Shown: positions 26,074-33,309 of the stretch, one piece after another | Numbering within the stretch: position 1 is the stretch's first letter | Layout: every line of letters starts with the position of its first letter | Assembly (NCBI GenBank): GCA_958349055.1 | Contig: CATWBO010000027.1 | Coordinates: forward strand, 1 to 36,373 | Length of the DNA stretch: 36,373 bases | Origin: an uncultured bacterium | Lineage (GTDB): Bacteria > Actinomycetota > Coriobacteriia > Coriobacteriales > Coriobacteriaceae | Reading direction: 5' to 3' | Made by a program: the position numbers and the translations under genes | Notes under the pieces: generated by a model | Told to the model about the DNA's origin: nothing | The model's database searches: none | What the model saw: the letters and a program-made list of their open reading frames with translations, nothing else

Positions 26074-27963
26074 CTAGGCCTTGGCGGCCTCGGCGTCGGC
26101 AGGAGCTTCAGCGGCAGCGGCGCGACCGTACTCGGCCTTGCCCATCTCGGACCACTCGGGCTCCTCGTCAGGCATGGAGCCGGCTTCCTTGCCGAAGAAC
26201 TCCTTGAGGCAGTTGACGGCGACGATGAGGCCCAGGACCATCAGCAGGACGGCGAAAACGAGCTGCAGGCCCTTGGTGGCGGCGACGGAGACGGCGGCCG
26301 TGGTGGCGGTAGCCGGGATGGTGCCGAAGAAGCCGTAAGCCTGGACAGCGGTCATGCAGCCCATGGCGCTCTGGACCAGCGAGGTGAAGGTGCAGCAGAG
26401 CAGGAAGGCGACGGGCACGTAGAGCATCCAACCCTTGCGGCCGGTGCACTTGCAGAACACGGCGAGGGTGATCATGGTCATACCACCGAGCAGCTGGTTG
26501 GAAGCACCAAAGAGCGGCCAGATGTTGGCATAGCCACCAAAGGCAAGGGCGAGACCGGGAAGCAGGGTGACGACCGTGGCGAACCAGGGGTTGCCGAGGA
26601 CCTTCATGTAGCCGGCCTTGGACTCGATGGCCAGGGCATCGTTGGTCTGGGCAAAGAACTCGGAGAACGAGGTGCGGGCGATGCGGGCGACGGCGTCGAG
26701 CGAGGTCAGGGCCAGAGCGGAAACGTTCATGGTCATGAAGACGGTTGCAAGCGTGCCGTTAACACCGAAGGCCTGCATACCGCGGGAAATGCCAGCGGCG
26801 AAGATCTGGAACGGGGTGGAAGCGACACCGGCGTTGAGGGCGCCAGTACCGGCGGTGTTCATGTCGGAGAACATGATGCCGGCGACGATGATGGCAAGGA
26901 TGCCGACGAAGGACTCGACGATCATGGCGCCATAACCGACCTTGACGGCGTCCTGCTCCTTCTCGACCTGCTTGGAGGAGGTGCCGGAAGAAACGAGGCT
27001 GTGGAAACCGGAGAGAGCACCGCAGGCAACGGAGACAAACAGGACCGGGAACATCATGCCGGAGGCAGTGGAGAAGCCGGTGAAGACCGGAGCGGTGATG
27101 GTGGCCTGGCCGTTGACGCCCAGGACGACGATGCCGAGGACAGCGCAAACGATCATGACGATCATCATGATGGAAGTGAGGTAGTCACGCGGGGTCTTGA
27201 GCATCTGGATGGGCATAGCGCCAGCGAAGACCAGGTAGACCATGACGACGGCGAACCACTGGAACTTATCCAGGTAGACCGGGAACTGCATACCGACGGC
27301 GAACATGAGAACCATGAGGACCACGCCGGTGACGAACTCGGCGGCACCGGTGAGGTTGAACTTCTTCTGGGCCCAACCAAAGGCGATAGCGACGAAGGTG
27401 AACAGGATGGAGATGGTGCCAGCGCAGCCAGCGGCATAGGACTTGGTGAAGTCGATGGCACCGGTAGCGGCGCCAGAAGCGTCAACGGCCGGGGTGAACA
27501 TGAACGTCTTGCAGACCATGTCAGTGAAGGCGGCGATGACGATGATGCAGAACAGCCAGCAGAACAGCAGGAACAGGCGACGACCGGTCTTGCCGATGTA
27601 CTTCTCGATGAGCTGAGCGAGCGACTTGCCATTGTTCTTCATCGAAGCGTACAGAGCACCAAAGTCGTGGACGGCGCCAAAGAAGATGCCGCCGACGAGG
27701 ACCCAGAGCACAACGGGCAGCCAGCCAAAGGCCATGGCGACGATCGTACCCGTGACAGGGCCAGCACCGCAGATCGAGCTGAACTGGTGCGAGAACGCGG
27801 TAAACGCGGAGACGGGCGAGAAGCTCTTGCCGTCCTTCATGCGCTTGGCCGGCGTGAGGGCCTCTTTGTCAACGCCCCACTTGTTGGCCAGCCAGCGGCC
27901 GTAGCCCAGATAGCCGCAGGCGAGCACCGCCGCGGCCACAACCATGAGCAAAACTCCGTTCAT
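26074..27963 (-). CDS. cstA: CstA-family transporter (pyruvate/peptide)
   Basis: This polytopic membrane protein has 629 residues and about 16 hydrophobic segments. It belongs to the carbon starvation CstA family, whose E. coli members CstA and BtsT take up peptides and pyruvate. Family blocks are present: YGRWL near the N-terminus, SPVSAFTAFSHQFSSICGAGPVTGT, GAVHDFGALYAS, FHSLVSSGTSSKQ and LFGASNQLLGGM. It is shorter than E. coli CstA (701). The ATG follows GAGGAGGAAATGTA. It is expressed behind a leader of about 235 nt with a short peptide and a terminator. Substrate is inferred from the family. Confidence 0.94.
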   Translation of the reverse strand: MNGVLLMVVAAAVLACGYLGYGRWLANKWGVDKEALTPAKRMKDGKSFSPVSAFTAFSHQFSSICGAGPVTGTIVAMAFGWLPVVLWVLVGGIFFGAVHDFGALYASMKNNGKSLAQLIEKYIGKTGRRLFLLFCWLFCIIVIAAFTDMVCKTFMFTPAVDASGAATGAIDFTKSYAAGCAGTISILFTFVAIAFGWAQKKFNLTGAAEFVTGVVLMVLMFAVGMQFPVYLDKFQWFAVVMVYLVFAGAMPIQMLKTPRDYLTSIMMIVMIVCAVLGIVVLGVNGQATITAPVFTGFSTASGMMFPVLFVSVACGALSGFHSLVSSGTSSKQVEKEQDAVKVGYGAMIVESFVGILAIIVAGIMFSDMNTAGTGALNAGVASTPFQIFAAGISRGMQAFGVNGTLATVFMTMNVSALALTSLDAVARIARTSFSEFFAQTNDALAIESKAGYMKVLGNPWFATVVTLLPGLALAFGGYANIWPLFGASNQLLGGMTMITLAVFCKCTGRKGWMLYVPVAFLLCCTFTSLVQSAMGCMTAVQAYGFFGTIPATATTAAVSVAATKGLQLVFAVLLMVLGLIVAVNCLKEFFGKEAGSMPDEEPEWSEMGKAEYGRAAAAEAPADAEAAKA

Positions 27964-27998
27964 TACATTTCCTCCTCTAAAAAGAACTTCCTAGACAT

Positions 27999-28037
27999 AA
28001 AAAATGAGGGCCGTCGGTTGCGCTCGACGGCCCTCAT
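27999..28037 (-). terminator. Leader terminator (attenuator) ahead of cstA
   Basis: A perfect 13-bp stem ATGAGGGCCGTCG/CGACGGCCCTCAT (28004-28016 with 28025-28037) is followed on the minus strand by six T (28004-27999). It sits in the cstA leader, 35 bases before the ATG. An intrinsic terminator between promoter and gene implies conditional read-through. Confidence 0.85.
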
Positions 28038-28088
28038 CTTCATCAGCCGCCCGTTATCGTACGGGCTAGCTGTATGTGCTAACCCGCA

Positions 28089-28157
28089 TCAGATAATTAC
28101 TACGCTGATAATGTTTAGCTGATGCGTGAACATGTCTAAGAAATCCTCTTCAATCAT
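28089..28157 (-). CDS. Putative leader peptide of cstA, 22 residues
   Basis: ATG (28157) to TGA (28089) encodes a 22-residue peptide starting MIEEDFLDMF and ending IISVVII. Six of its last seven residues are Ile or Val. It lies between the cstA promoter and the leader terminator, the normal place for a branched-chain attenuation peptide. The region of its Ile/Val codons overlaps one side of a possible stem, GCATCAG/CTGATGC. A second alternative pairing, CGGGTTAGC/GCTAGCCCG, lies just downstream. No strong ribosome site precedes the ATG, which weakens the call. Confidence 0.5.
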   Translation of the reverse strand: MIEEDFLDMFTHQLNIISVVII

Positions 28158-28204
28158 GATGCGAACGATCCGTGCGTGTTCACATCCCCCAGTGGTTGAA
28201 AAGG

Positions 28205-28233
28205 AGTATGAAACTTTAGTTACCTAAAGTCAA
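28205..28233 (-). promoter_or_regulatory. cstA promoter with embedded palindromic operator
   Basis: On the minus strand, TTGACT (28233-28228) and CATACT (28210-28205) are separated by exactly 17 bp, a good housekeeping promoter. The palindrome ACTTTAG-TTAC-CTAAAGT (28213-28230) fills the spacer and overlaps the -35 box, suggesting a repressor site. Transcription would start near 28198. Confidence 0.75.
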
Positions 28234-28276
28234 CGCAAATATGTAATGAATTTTCAACTTTTTTTGAATTTCTCGG

Positions 28277-28396
28277 TATAAAACGCCACTGACCTCGGAC
28301 TTTACCCAACAATTGTTTTTGCATGAGAGATACCCCTGAGGGCCGCGGGGGCTCCCATCCCAAATGTGCGGAGCAAAGCTCCGCACACCAACTTTT
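28277..28396 (+). ncRNA. Candidate small RNA divergent from cstA
   Basis: TTCAAC (28253-28258) and TATAAA (28277-28282) have an 18-bp spacer and could be a plus-strand promoter. About 75 bases past the predicted start, a perfect 10-bp stem TGTGCGGAGC/GCTCCGCACA with an AAA loop (28365-28387) leads to CCAACTTTTTC. The implied transcript is about 105 nt and has a CCCC/GGGG stem near 28332-28352. A 66-codon frame starts at 28323 but resembles nothing known. Without it the 28234-28495 stretch is gene-free. Confidence 0.3.
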
Positions 28397-28495
28397 TCTT
28401 TCAGCTAAAGAACGCCGGAAATTCGACACTGGCTTGTTAACCTTGCTGGACGTTGTCGACGCCAAACCAGCTCAGAAGCTATATCGATACAGAAA

Positions 28496-28630
28496 GGTCC
28501 CCGGCCGGAGGGGCCGGATATAAGGTTTATCGCGAGTTCCGCACGCAAAGAAGGCCACTTAATGTGGCCTTCGTCTTGCGCAGGACTGTAGAGCAGGAAA
28601 CCTTATATCCGGCCCCTCCGGCCGGGGACC
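28496..28630. repeat. Variable-arm palindromic element, full copy 2
   Basis: The arms 28496-28528 and 28598-28630 are 33-bp perfect reverse complements. They are unrelated in most positions to those of copy 1 (here starting GGTCCCCGGCCGGAGG). The 69-bp core (28529-28597) is identical to copy 1 except GTAGAG in place of GCCCGAG near the right end. The right arm ends 12 bases past the stop codon of the minus-strand tsaB/rimI/tsaD gene, so it may form the 3' end of that operon's transcript. Confidence 0.9.
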
Positions 28631-28642
28631 GCGCCGTACCAG

Positions 28643-31027
28643 CTACAGCGTCATGTTCGGATCGGCATCGACGTCGAACGGCGAGATTTCACCTCGGTCG
28701 AATTTACGGCGGGCGACCTCCGCGATCATGGCTGCGTTATCGGTACAGGCAGACAAGGGCGGCACCGTTACGCGGATCCCCTGACGCCCAAGCTTCTTGA
28801 TCATCATCTCGCGCAGATGCGGGTTGGCCGAGACGCCGCCACCGATGCAGTATTCCTTGCATCCGGTAGCGTGCAGTGCGTTTTTGGCCTTCTTGTACTG
28901 CACGTCAAAGACAGCTGCCTCAAACGAAGCCGCCAGATCGGGCAGGTGAATCGTGCGCCCGGCCTTGGTCTCCTGCTCGATGTAGAGCGTCACCGCCGTC
29001 TTGAGGCCCGAAAGCGAGAAACGATAGTCTCCCCTGCTGTTAAGCGCGCGAGGAAAATCGATCGCGCGGGGATTGCCCGTCTCGGCCAGCTTGGAGATGA
29101 TGGGGCCACCGGGATAGCCCAGACCCAACGCCTTGGCTACCTTGTCGAAGGCCTCGCCCACAGCATCGTCGAGTGTCTCACCAAGTACCTCGTAGTCGCC
29201 CCATGCCTTCACGTGCACGAGCATGGTATGACCGCCCGAGACGAGCGTGAAGATAAACGGCGGCCTGAGATCGGGCTGCGCCAGCAGGTTGGCAAACAGG
29301 TGCCCCTCCAGATGGTTGACGCATACGAGCGGCTTACCGGCAGCGTAGGCAAAGCCTTTGGCAAAGGCAACGCCCACCACGAGCGCGCCCACCAGGCCCG
29401 GACCCTGCGTCACACCCACGGCGGCAAGCTCACTTGGTGCAATGGCTCCGCCCGTAAGGCCCAGCGATGCTGCGGCATCCTCGAGCGCCGCATCCACGAC
29501 ACTCACAATCACCTCAACGTGTTTGCGCGAGGCGATCTCGGGCACCACGCCGCCAAAGCGGGCATGAAAATCAATCTGTGTCGACACCTGGTTGGCCAGC
29601 ATATTGCCATCCGCATCGATAATCGCCACGGCCGTCTCGTCGCAGGAACTCTCGATAGCGAGCACTAGGCGGCGGCGCTCAATTTCGGCACGCTCCCCCT
29701 CGGAGCGCCCAGGCGCAGGCAGCGGCCATACGCGCTGCTCTGCCGCCGTCGGCTCGGGCGAAGCATTGTCGACCGGAAGCACCAGGGGCAGCGGAGCCGT
29801 CATGACGATGGCATCCTTGCCGGCACCATAGTAGCCGCGGCGCCGTCCTGCCTCGGTAAAGCCCAGAGCGTTATAAAGCGCGATCGCTCCCTCGTTGCCG
29901 TCCTCGACCTCGAGCGAAGCCGTGGTGCAGCCGAGCATCTGGGCATCATAGCTCACATGCGACAGCAGCTTGCGGGCAATGCCCTCACGGCGATGTGCCG
30001 GGTCGACGGCGACATCCAGAATCTGCACATCACCGTCCACGACCATACCACCGGCAAGGCCCAGCAGCTTGCCGTCGTCGTGTGCCACCCACCAACTACG
30101 CGGCGCAGCGACGTCCTCGCCCAGTTCGGACAGGAACATGCCCGGCGTCCACGCCTCGTGTCCGGCACCTTCAAAGCAAGTAGCCTCCAGCGCGCTCGCG
30201 CCCTCGGCATCCGCCGCGCCCATGGGACGGAACTGCAGATGACGACCGGCGAGCTCATCGGCAACGCCCGTAATTTCGCTGTGCGCACTCTCGGCAAGAC
30301 CAAGACGCTTGCGCTCGTTTTCCTCGGCATCCGAAAGGCGCGTGTAAATCGGCAGGACGCGGGCCGGATCGCCGTCACCCGCAGCGTGCGCGAGCAGCAA
30401 GCCCTCGCCCGAAGGCCACCACAGATCGCGCTCCACGCAGCGGGCGGTCTCGTCCTCACCCAGCAGCTTGCCATAGCGCACAAGACCGTCACCGGTCAGT
30501 TGAACCTGGTCCCAGTCCGCTGCTTGGCGCCACTCATCGAGCGCCACGGCGGCCTTGACCACGTGCTCGCGCTCAAATTGACGCTCGGGACCCTCATCGA
30601 CCAGCATATACAGCGCCGGATATACCTCACCGCGCATAGCATCGGCCAAGATACCAAGCTTGCCGCGCACGCCAGCCTTCCACGCCGTCCAAGCGCAAGC
30701 ATCGAGCGTCGACACGCCCAGCAGCGGAACATTGGCACCACGCGCGAGGCCTTTTGCGGTGGAGATGCCGATGCGCACACCCGTAAACGACCCCGGGCCG
30801 CGGCCGACCACGTAGCAACCAACATCGCTGCGATCCAGACCGGCTTGAGTCAGCACGCCATCGACGGTATTCACGAGCTCAACGTTGGCGTGACGGCGAC
30901 ACATGTGGTCGCCACTCACGAGCTTCGTCTCGCCCGTCTGCCCATCAATCCAGCTTGCCGCGCAGGCAAGCATGTCGGTCGAGGTATCGAGCGCCATCAC
31001 CAGCGCGTTGTCGTTATGCAAGCTCAT
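28643..31027 (-). CDS. TsaB-RimI-TsaD triple fusion (t6A37 tRNA modification plus N-acetyltransferase)
   Basis: Three proteins are joined in 794 residues. Residues 1-250 are TsaB (ALDTSTDMLACA, GRGPGSFTGVRIGISTAKGLA). Residues 263-420 are a GNAT acetyltransferase like RimI (FRPMGAADAEG, DVAVDPAHRREGIARKLL acetyl-CoA loop). Residues 453-794 are TsaD (AIESSCDETAVAI, metal-binding NHLEGHLFA, VSGGHT, GGGVSANPHLRE). TsaB and TsaD with TsaE transfer threonylcarbamoyl to A37 of ANN-decoding tRNAs; RimI acetylates ribosomal protein S18. The ATG at 31027 overlaps the tsaE stop by 14 bases, showing coupling. The in-frame TTG at 31045 is rejected. Confidence 0.95.
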   Translation of the reverse strand: MSLHNDNALVMALDTSTDMLACAASWIDGQTGETKLVSGDHMCRRHANVELVNTVDGVLTQAGLDRSDVGCYVVGRGPGSFTGVRIGISTAKGLARGANVPLLGVSTLDACAWTAWKAGVRGKLGILADAMRGEVYPALYMLVDEGPERQFEREHVVKAAVALDEWRQAADWDQVQLTGDGLVRYGKLLGEDETARCVERDLWWPSGEGLLLAHAAGDGDPARVLPIYTRLSDAEENERKRLGLAESAHSEITGVADELAGRHLQFRPMGAADAEGASALEATCFEGAGHEAWTPGMFLSELGEDVAAPRSWWVAHDDGKLLGLAGGMVVDGDVQILDVAVDPAHRREGIARKLLSHVSYDAQMLGCTTASLEVEDGNEGAIALYNALGFTEAGRRRGYYGAGKDAIVMTAPLPLVLPVDNASPEPTAAEQRVWPLPAPGRSEGERAEIERRRLVLAIESSCDETAVAIIDADGNMLANQVSTQIDFHARFGGVVPEIASRKHVEVIVSVVDAALEDAAASLGLTGGAIAPSELAAVGVTQGPGLVGALVVGVAFAKGFAYAAGKPLVCVNHLEGHLFANLLAQPDLRPPFIFTLVSGGHTMLVHVKAWGDYEVLGETLDDAVGEAFDKVAKALGLGYPGGPIISKLAETGNPRAIDFPRALNSRGDYRFSLSGLKTAVTLYIEQETKAGRTIHLPDLAASFEAAVFDVQYKKAKNALHATGCKEYCIGGGVSANPHLREMMIKKLGRQGIRVTVPPLSACTDNAAMIAEVARRKFDRGEISPFDVDADPNMTL

Positions 31028-31520
31028 CTTGTACAGCCTTATCAATCAAATGGGAAAGCTCCATTGCGCGGTCACCGTGCGCCTCGAGCGTTATCATTCG
31101 CACATCGCTGTCGCCCTCATCACGCTTGAGCGTCACCGAAAGATACTCATCCGTCAGCTCGTCCTGGAATTGTTCGCCCCATTCCAGCAGGCAAGCACCC
31201 TCATAGCCCAGCACATCGAAAATGCCCGTATCCTCGAGCTCGTTGGCATGCTCCAGGCGGTATAGATCAAAGTGAAACAGCGGAATACGACCTTGATCGT
31301 GAACGGCCATGAGCGCGAACGTAGGGCTCGTAACCATATGCCCATCGCCCAGCCCGCGCGAGACGCCCTTGGTAAAGTGAGTTTTGCCCACTCCCAGGCC
31401 ACCGGTCAGGATGAGCACATCGCCGTCCTCAAGACACGGTGCAATTAGCTCGCCAAAGTACTCCGTATCGGCAGCGCAAGTCGTTTTGTAAGTACCTACC
31501 CCCAGGCGCTCCAGGGACAT
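31014..31520 (-). CDS. tsaE: tRNA threonylcarbamoyladenosine biosynthesis ATPase
   Basis: TsaE is the P-loop ATPase that resets the TsaB-TsaD complex in t6A synthesis. The 168-residue product shows Walker A GGLGVGKTHFTKG, the TSPTFALM switch region, FHFDLYRLE and LLEWGEQF. The length is normal. The ATG at 31520 follows AAGGAG. It overlaps the tsaB part of the next gene and starts 12 bases after the udg stop, so all the t6A activities except TsaC are in this operon. Confidence 0.96.
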   Translation of the reverse strand: MSLERLGVGTYKTTCAADTEYFGELIAPCLEDGDVLILTGGLGVGKTHFTKGVSRGLGDGHMVTSPTFALMAVHDQGRIPLFHFDLYRLEHANELEDTGIFDVLGYEGACLLEWGEQFQDELTDEYLSVTLKRDEGDSDVRMITLEAHGDRAMELSHLIDKAVQDELA

Positions 31521-31532
31521 ATATGCTCCTTA

Positions 31533-32153
31533 TTATTCCGAGGCGTCCTCTGGCGCGGGATGTCGCTCCAGATAGTCGCCCAGCATCTTAAAGTCTTCCT
31601 CCAGCAGCTCCTGCCACGCCGGATTGCGCAGCGCTGCTGCCGGATGGAACGTGGGCATTACTACAAAATGCCCCATCTGGTGGAACCTGCCGCGCAGCTT
31701 AGTAATGCCGATCTCGGTCTTAAGCACAAAGTGCGTCGCGGGATTGCCGAGCGTCACGATAATATCAGGCCAGATGCTTCGAATCTGCTCACGCAAAAAC
31801 GGCGAGCAAGCCAGCACTTCCTCGGGACGCGGATTGCGGTTTCCCGGCGGGCGGCACTTAAGCACGTTGGCAATGTAGACGTCTTCGCGTTTGAGCCCCG
31901 CCAGCGACAAAATGCCGTTGAGGTCCTCGCCTGCCGCCCCCACAAAGGGCTCGCCCTGCAAATCCTCATTGCGGCCCGGCGCCTCGCCAATAAACATCAC
32001 GCGAGCGTGGGGGTTTCCCACGCCAAACACGATGTTATGGCGCGACTGGTAAAGCTGGCAAAGGTGACAATCGCCCAGAACGGCCTCGATCTCCTCGAGT
32101 GCGACCTCACGCGGCGCCTGATGGCTATGGCCGGGGATGTGCATGACGCCCAT
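31533..32153 (-). CDS. Uracil-DNA glycosylase, family 4 (Fe-S)
   Basis: This enzyme removes uracil from DNA. The 206-residue protein has motif A GEAPGRNEDLQGEPFVG and motif B PTFHPAAALRNP. Four cysteines are placed as in family 4 4Fe-4S enzymes: CHLC, KCRPPGNRNP and LACSPF. The frame is open to 32201 inside alr, but the ATG at 32153 is preceded by GGAG right after the alr stop and is preferred. It lies in the acpS-tsaD operon, 8 bases after alr. Confidence 0.94.
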   Translation of the reverse strand: MGVMHIPGHSHQAPREVALEEIEAVLGDCHLCQLYQSRHNIVFGVGNPHARVMFIGEAPGRNEDLQGEPFVGAAGEDLNGILSLAGLKREDVYIANVLKCRPPGNRNPRPEEVLACSPFLREQIRSIWPDIIVTLGNPATHFVLKTEIGITKLRGRFHQMGHFVVMPTFHPAAALRNPAWQELLEEDFKMLGDYLERHPAPEDASE

Positions 32154-32161
32154 AGCGACTC

Positions 32162-33307
32162 CTACACGTAGACCTTGTCGAGACGCATACCAAAGCCGCA
32201 AGCGACCTCGTAGTTAATCGTGCCGCGTAGGCGCGCCATCTCGTCCATGGTAATCTCGGCATCTCCATCGCGGCCGACAATGATCATCTCGTCACCATAC
32301 TCGGCCTCGGGAATCTCATGCGCCGGGTTGGACTGAATGGCGACCATAAACTGGTCCATGCAGATATTGCCCACCTGACGCACACGCTCGCCGCGATACA
32401 GCACGTCCATACGATTGGAAAGCGTACGCGAAAGGCCATCGGCATAACCGATCGGAAGGGTGCAGATCTGAACGCGCGTGCGCGGTACGCGGTAGGTAAA
32501 GCCGTAGCCCACGCCCTCGCCCATCGCAGGATGCGCCACACGCGTCACACGCGCGTGGACGCTCATGACGGGATCAAGCTGCATCACGCGACCACTCAGC
32601 TCACATGGCTGCAGACCATACAAACCGATGCCGGCACGAATCATGTCAAAGTGCATTGAAGAATCGAGCATCGAGGACGGCGTATTGGCACAATGCACGA
32701 TACCGCATTCAAAACCTGCGTCCTTAATGGCCTGAACGGCCTCGGCAAAACGCTGGCACTGCAGCTTGTAGTCCCAACCCGAAGGTTCATCGGCCGTGGC
32801 AAAGTGCGTAAATACGCCGTCGCACTGGATGCCGCGATGGAAACTGATGCCGCGTACAAAGTCGAGCACCTGTGTGTAGTGAACGCCGATACGATTCATG
32901 CCCGTCTCGATGGCAAGATGGTACTTGCCCACTTTGCCCGCCGCGACGGCGCATTCGCCATACGCAAGAGCAAAGTCAGACGTATAGACCGAGGGCATGA
33001 TATCGAACTCGAGCAATGCAGGAATAGCCTCGATGGGCGGCTCGCTTAGAATCAGAATGGGCTTAGTAATCCCGCCCTGACGGAGCCCAACGCCCTCGTT
33101 AACCGTCGCCACAGCAAACATGTCTGCTCCGGCCGAATACATGATCTTGGCGCACTCAACAGCTCCATGACCATAAGCATCGGCCTTGACCACGCAGCAC
33201 AGGCGCTGACGTGGATTCAGCAAGTTCTTATAGGCCCTCGTGTTGCGACGGAGCGCCCCGCGGTCGATCTCGACCCAGGACCAGCGCGTCAAATCGGCTT
33301 TATTCAT
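32162..33307 (-). CDS. alr: Alanine racemase
   Basis: Alr makes D-alanine for peptidoglycan with PLP. The 381-residue protein shows the PLP lysine in CVVKADAYGHG, the TGMNRIGV block, HCANTPSS, PIGYADGLSR and NICMDQFMV. The second catalytic Tyr lies in the GYGFTYR region. The ATG at 33307 starts 2 bases after the upstream nnr stop. Upstream of udg, it belongs to the compact wall/tRNA housekeeping operon. Confidence 0.96.
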   Translation of the reverse strand: MNKADLTRWSWVEIDRGALRRNTRAYKNLLNPRQRLCCVVKADAYGHGAVECAKIMYSAGADMFAVATVNEGVGLRQGGITKPILILSEPPIEAIPALLEFDIMPSVYTSDFALAYGECAVAAGKVGKYHLAIETGMNRIGVHYTQVLDFVRGISFHRGIQCDGVFTHFATADEPSGWDYKLQCQRFAEAVQAIKDAGFECGIVHCANTPSSMLDSSMHFDMIRAGIGLYGLQPCELSGRVMQLDPVMSVHARVTRVAHPAMGEGVGYGFTYRVPRTRVQICTLPIGYADGLSRTLSNRMDVLYRGERVRQVGNICMDQFMVAIQSNPAHEIPEAEYGDEMIIVGRDGDAEITMDEMARLRGTINYEVACGFGMRLDKVYV

Positions 33308-33309
33308 GA

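Noticed and set aside
24961..28122. Very long plus-strand open frame (1053 codons)
   Set aside because: It lies opposite the JetD-like gene and cstA, both with clear motifs, and runs through the cstA terminator. Its composition is the Arg/Gly/Asp-rich pattern of an antisense frame in GC-rich DNA.
27999..28198. T-box leader for cstA
   Set aside because: No T-box bulge sequence (TGGNACCGCG-like) is present; the leader peptide reading fits better.
28325..28390. TPP or other known riboswitch
   Set aside because: A few bases such as GATACCCCTGAG look suggestive, but the other conserved elements are missing and no plus-strand gene follows.
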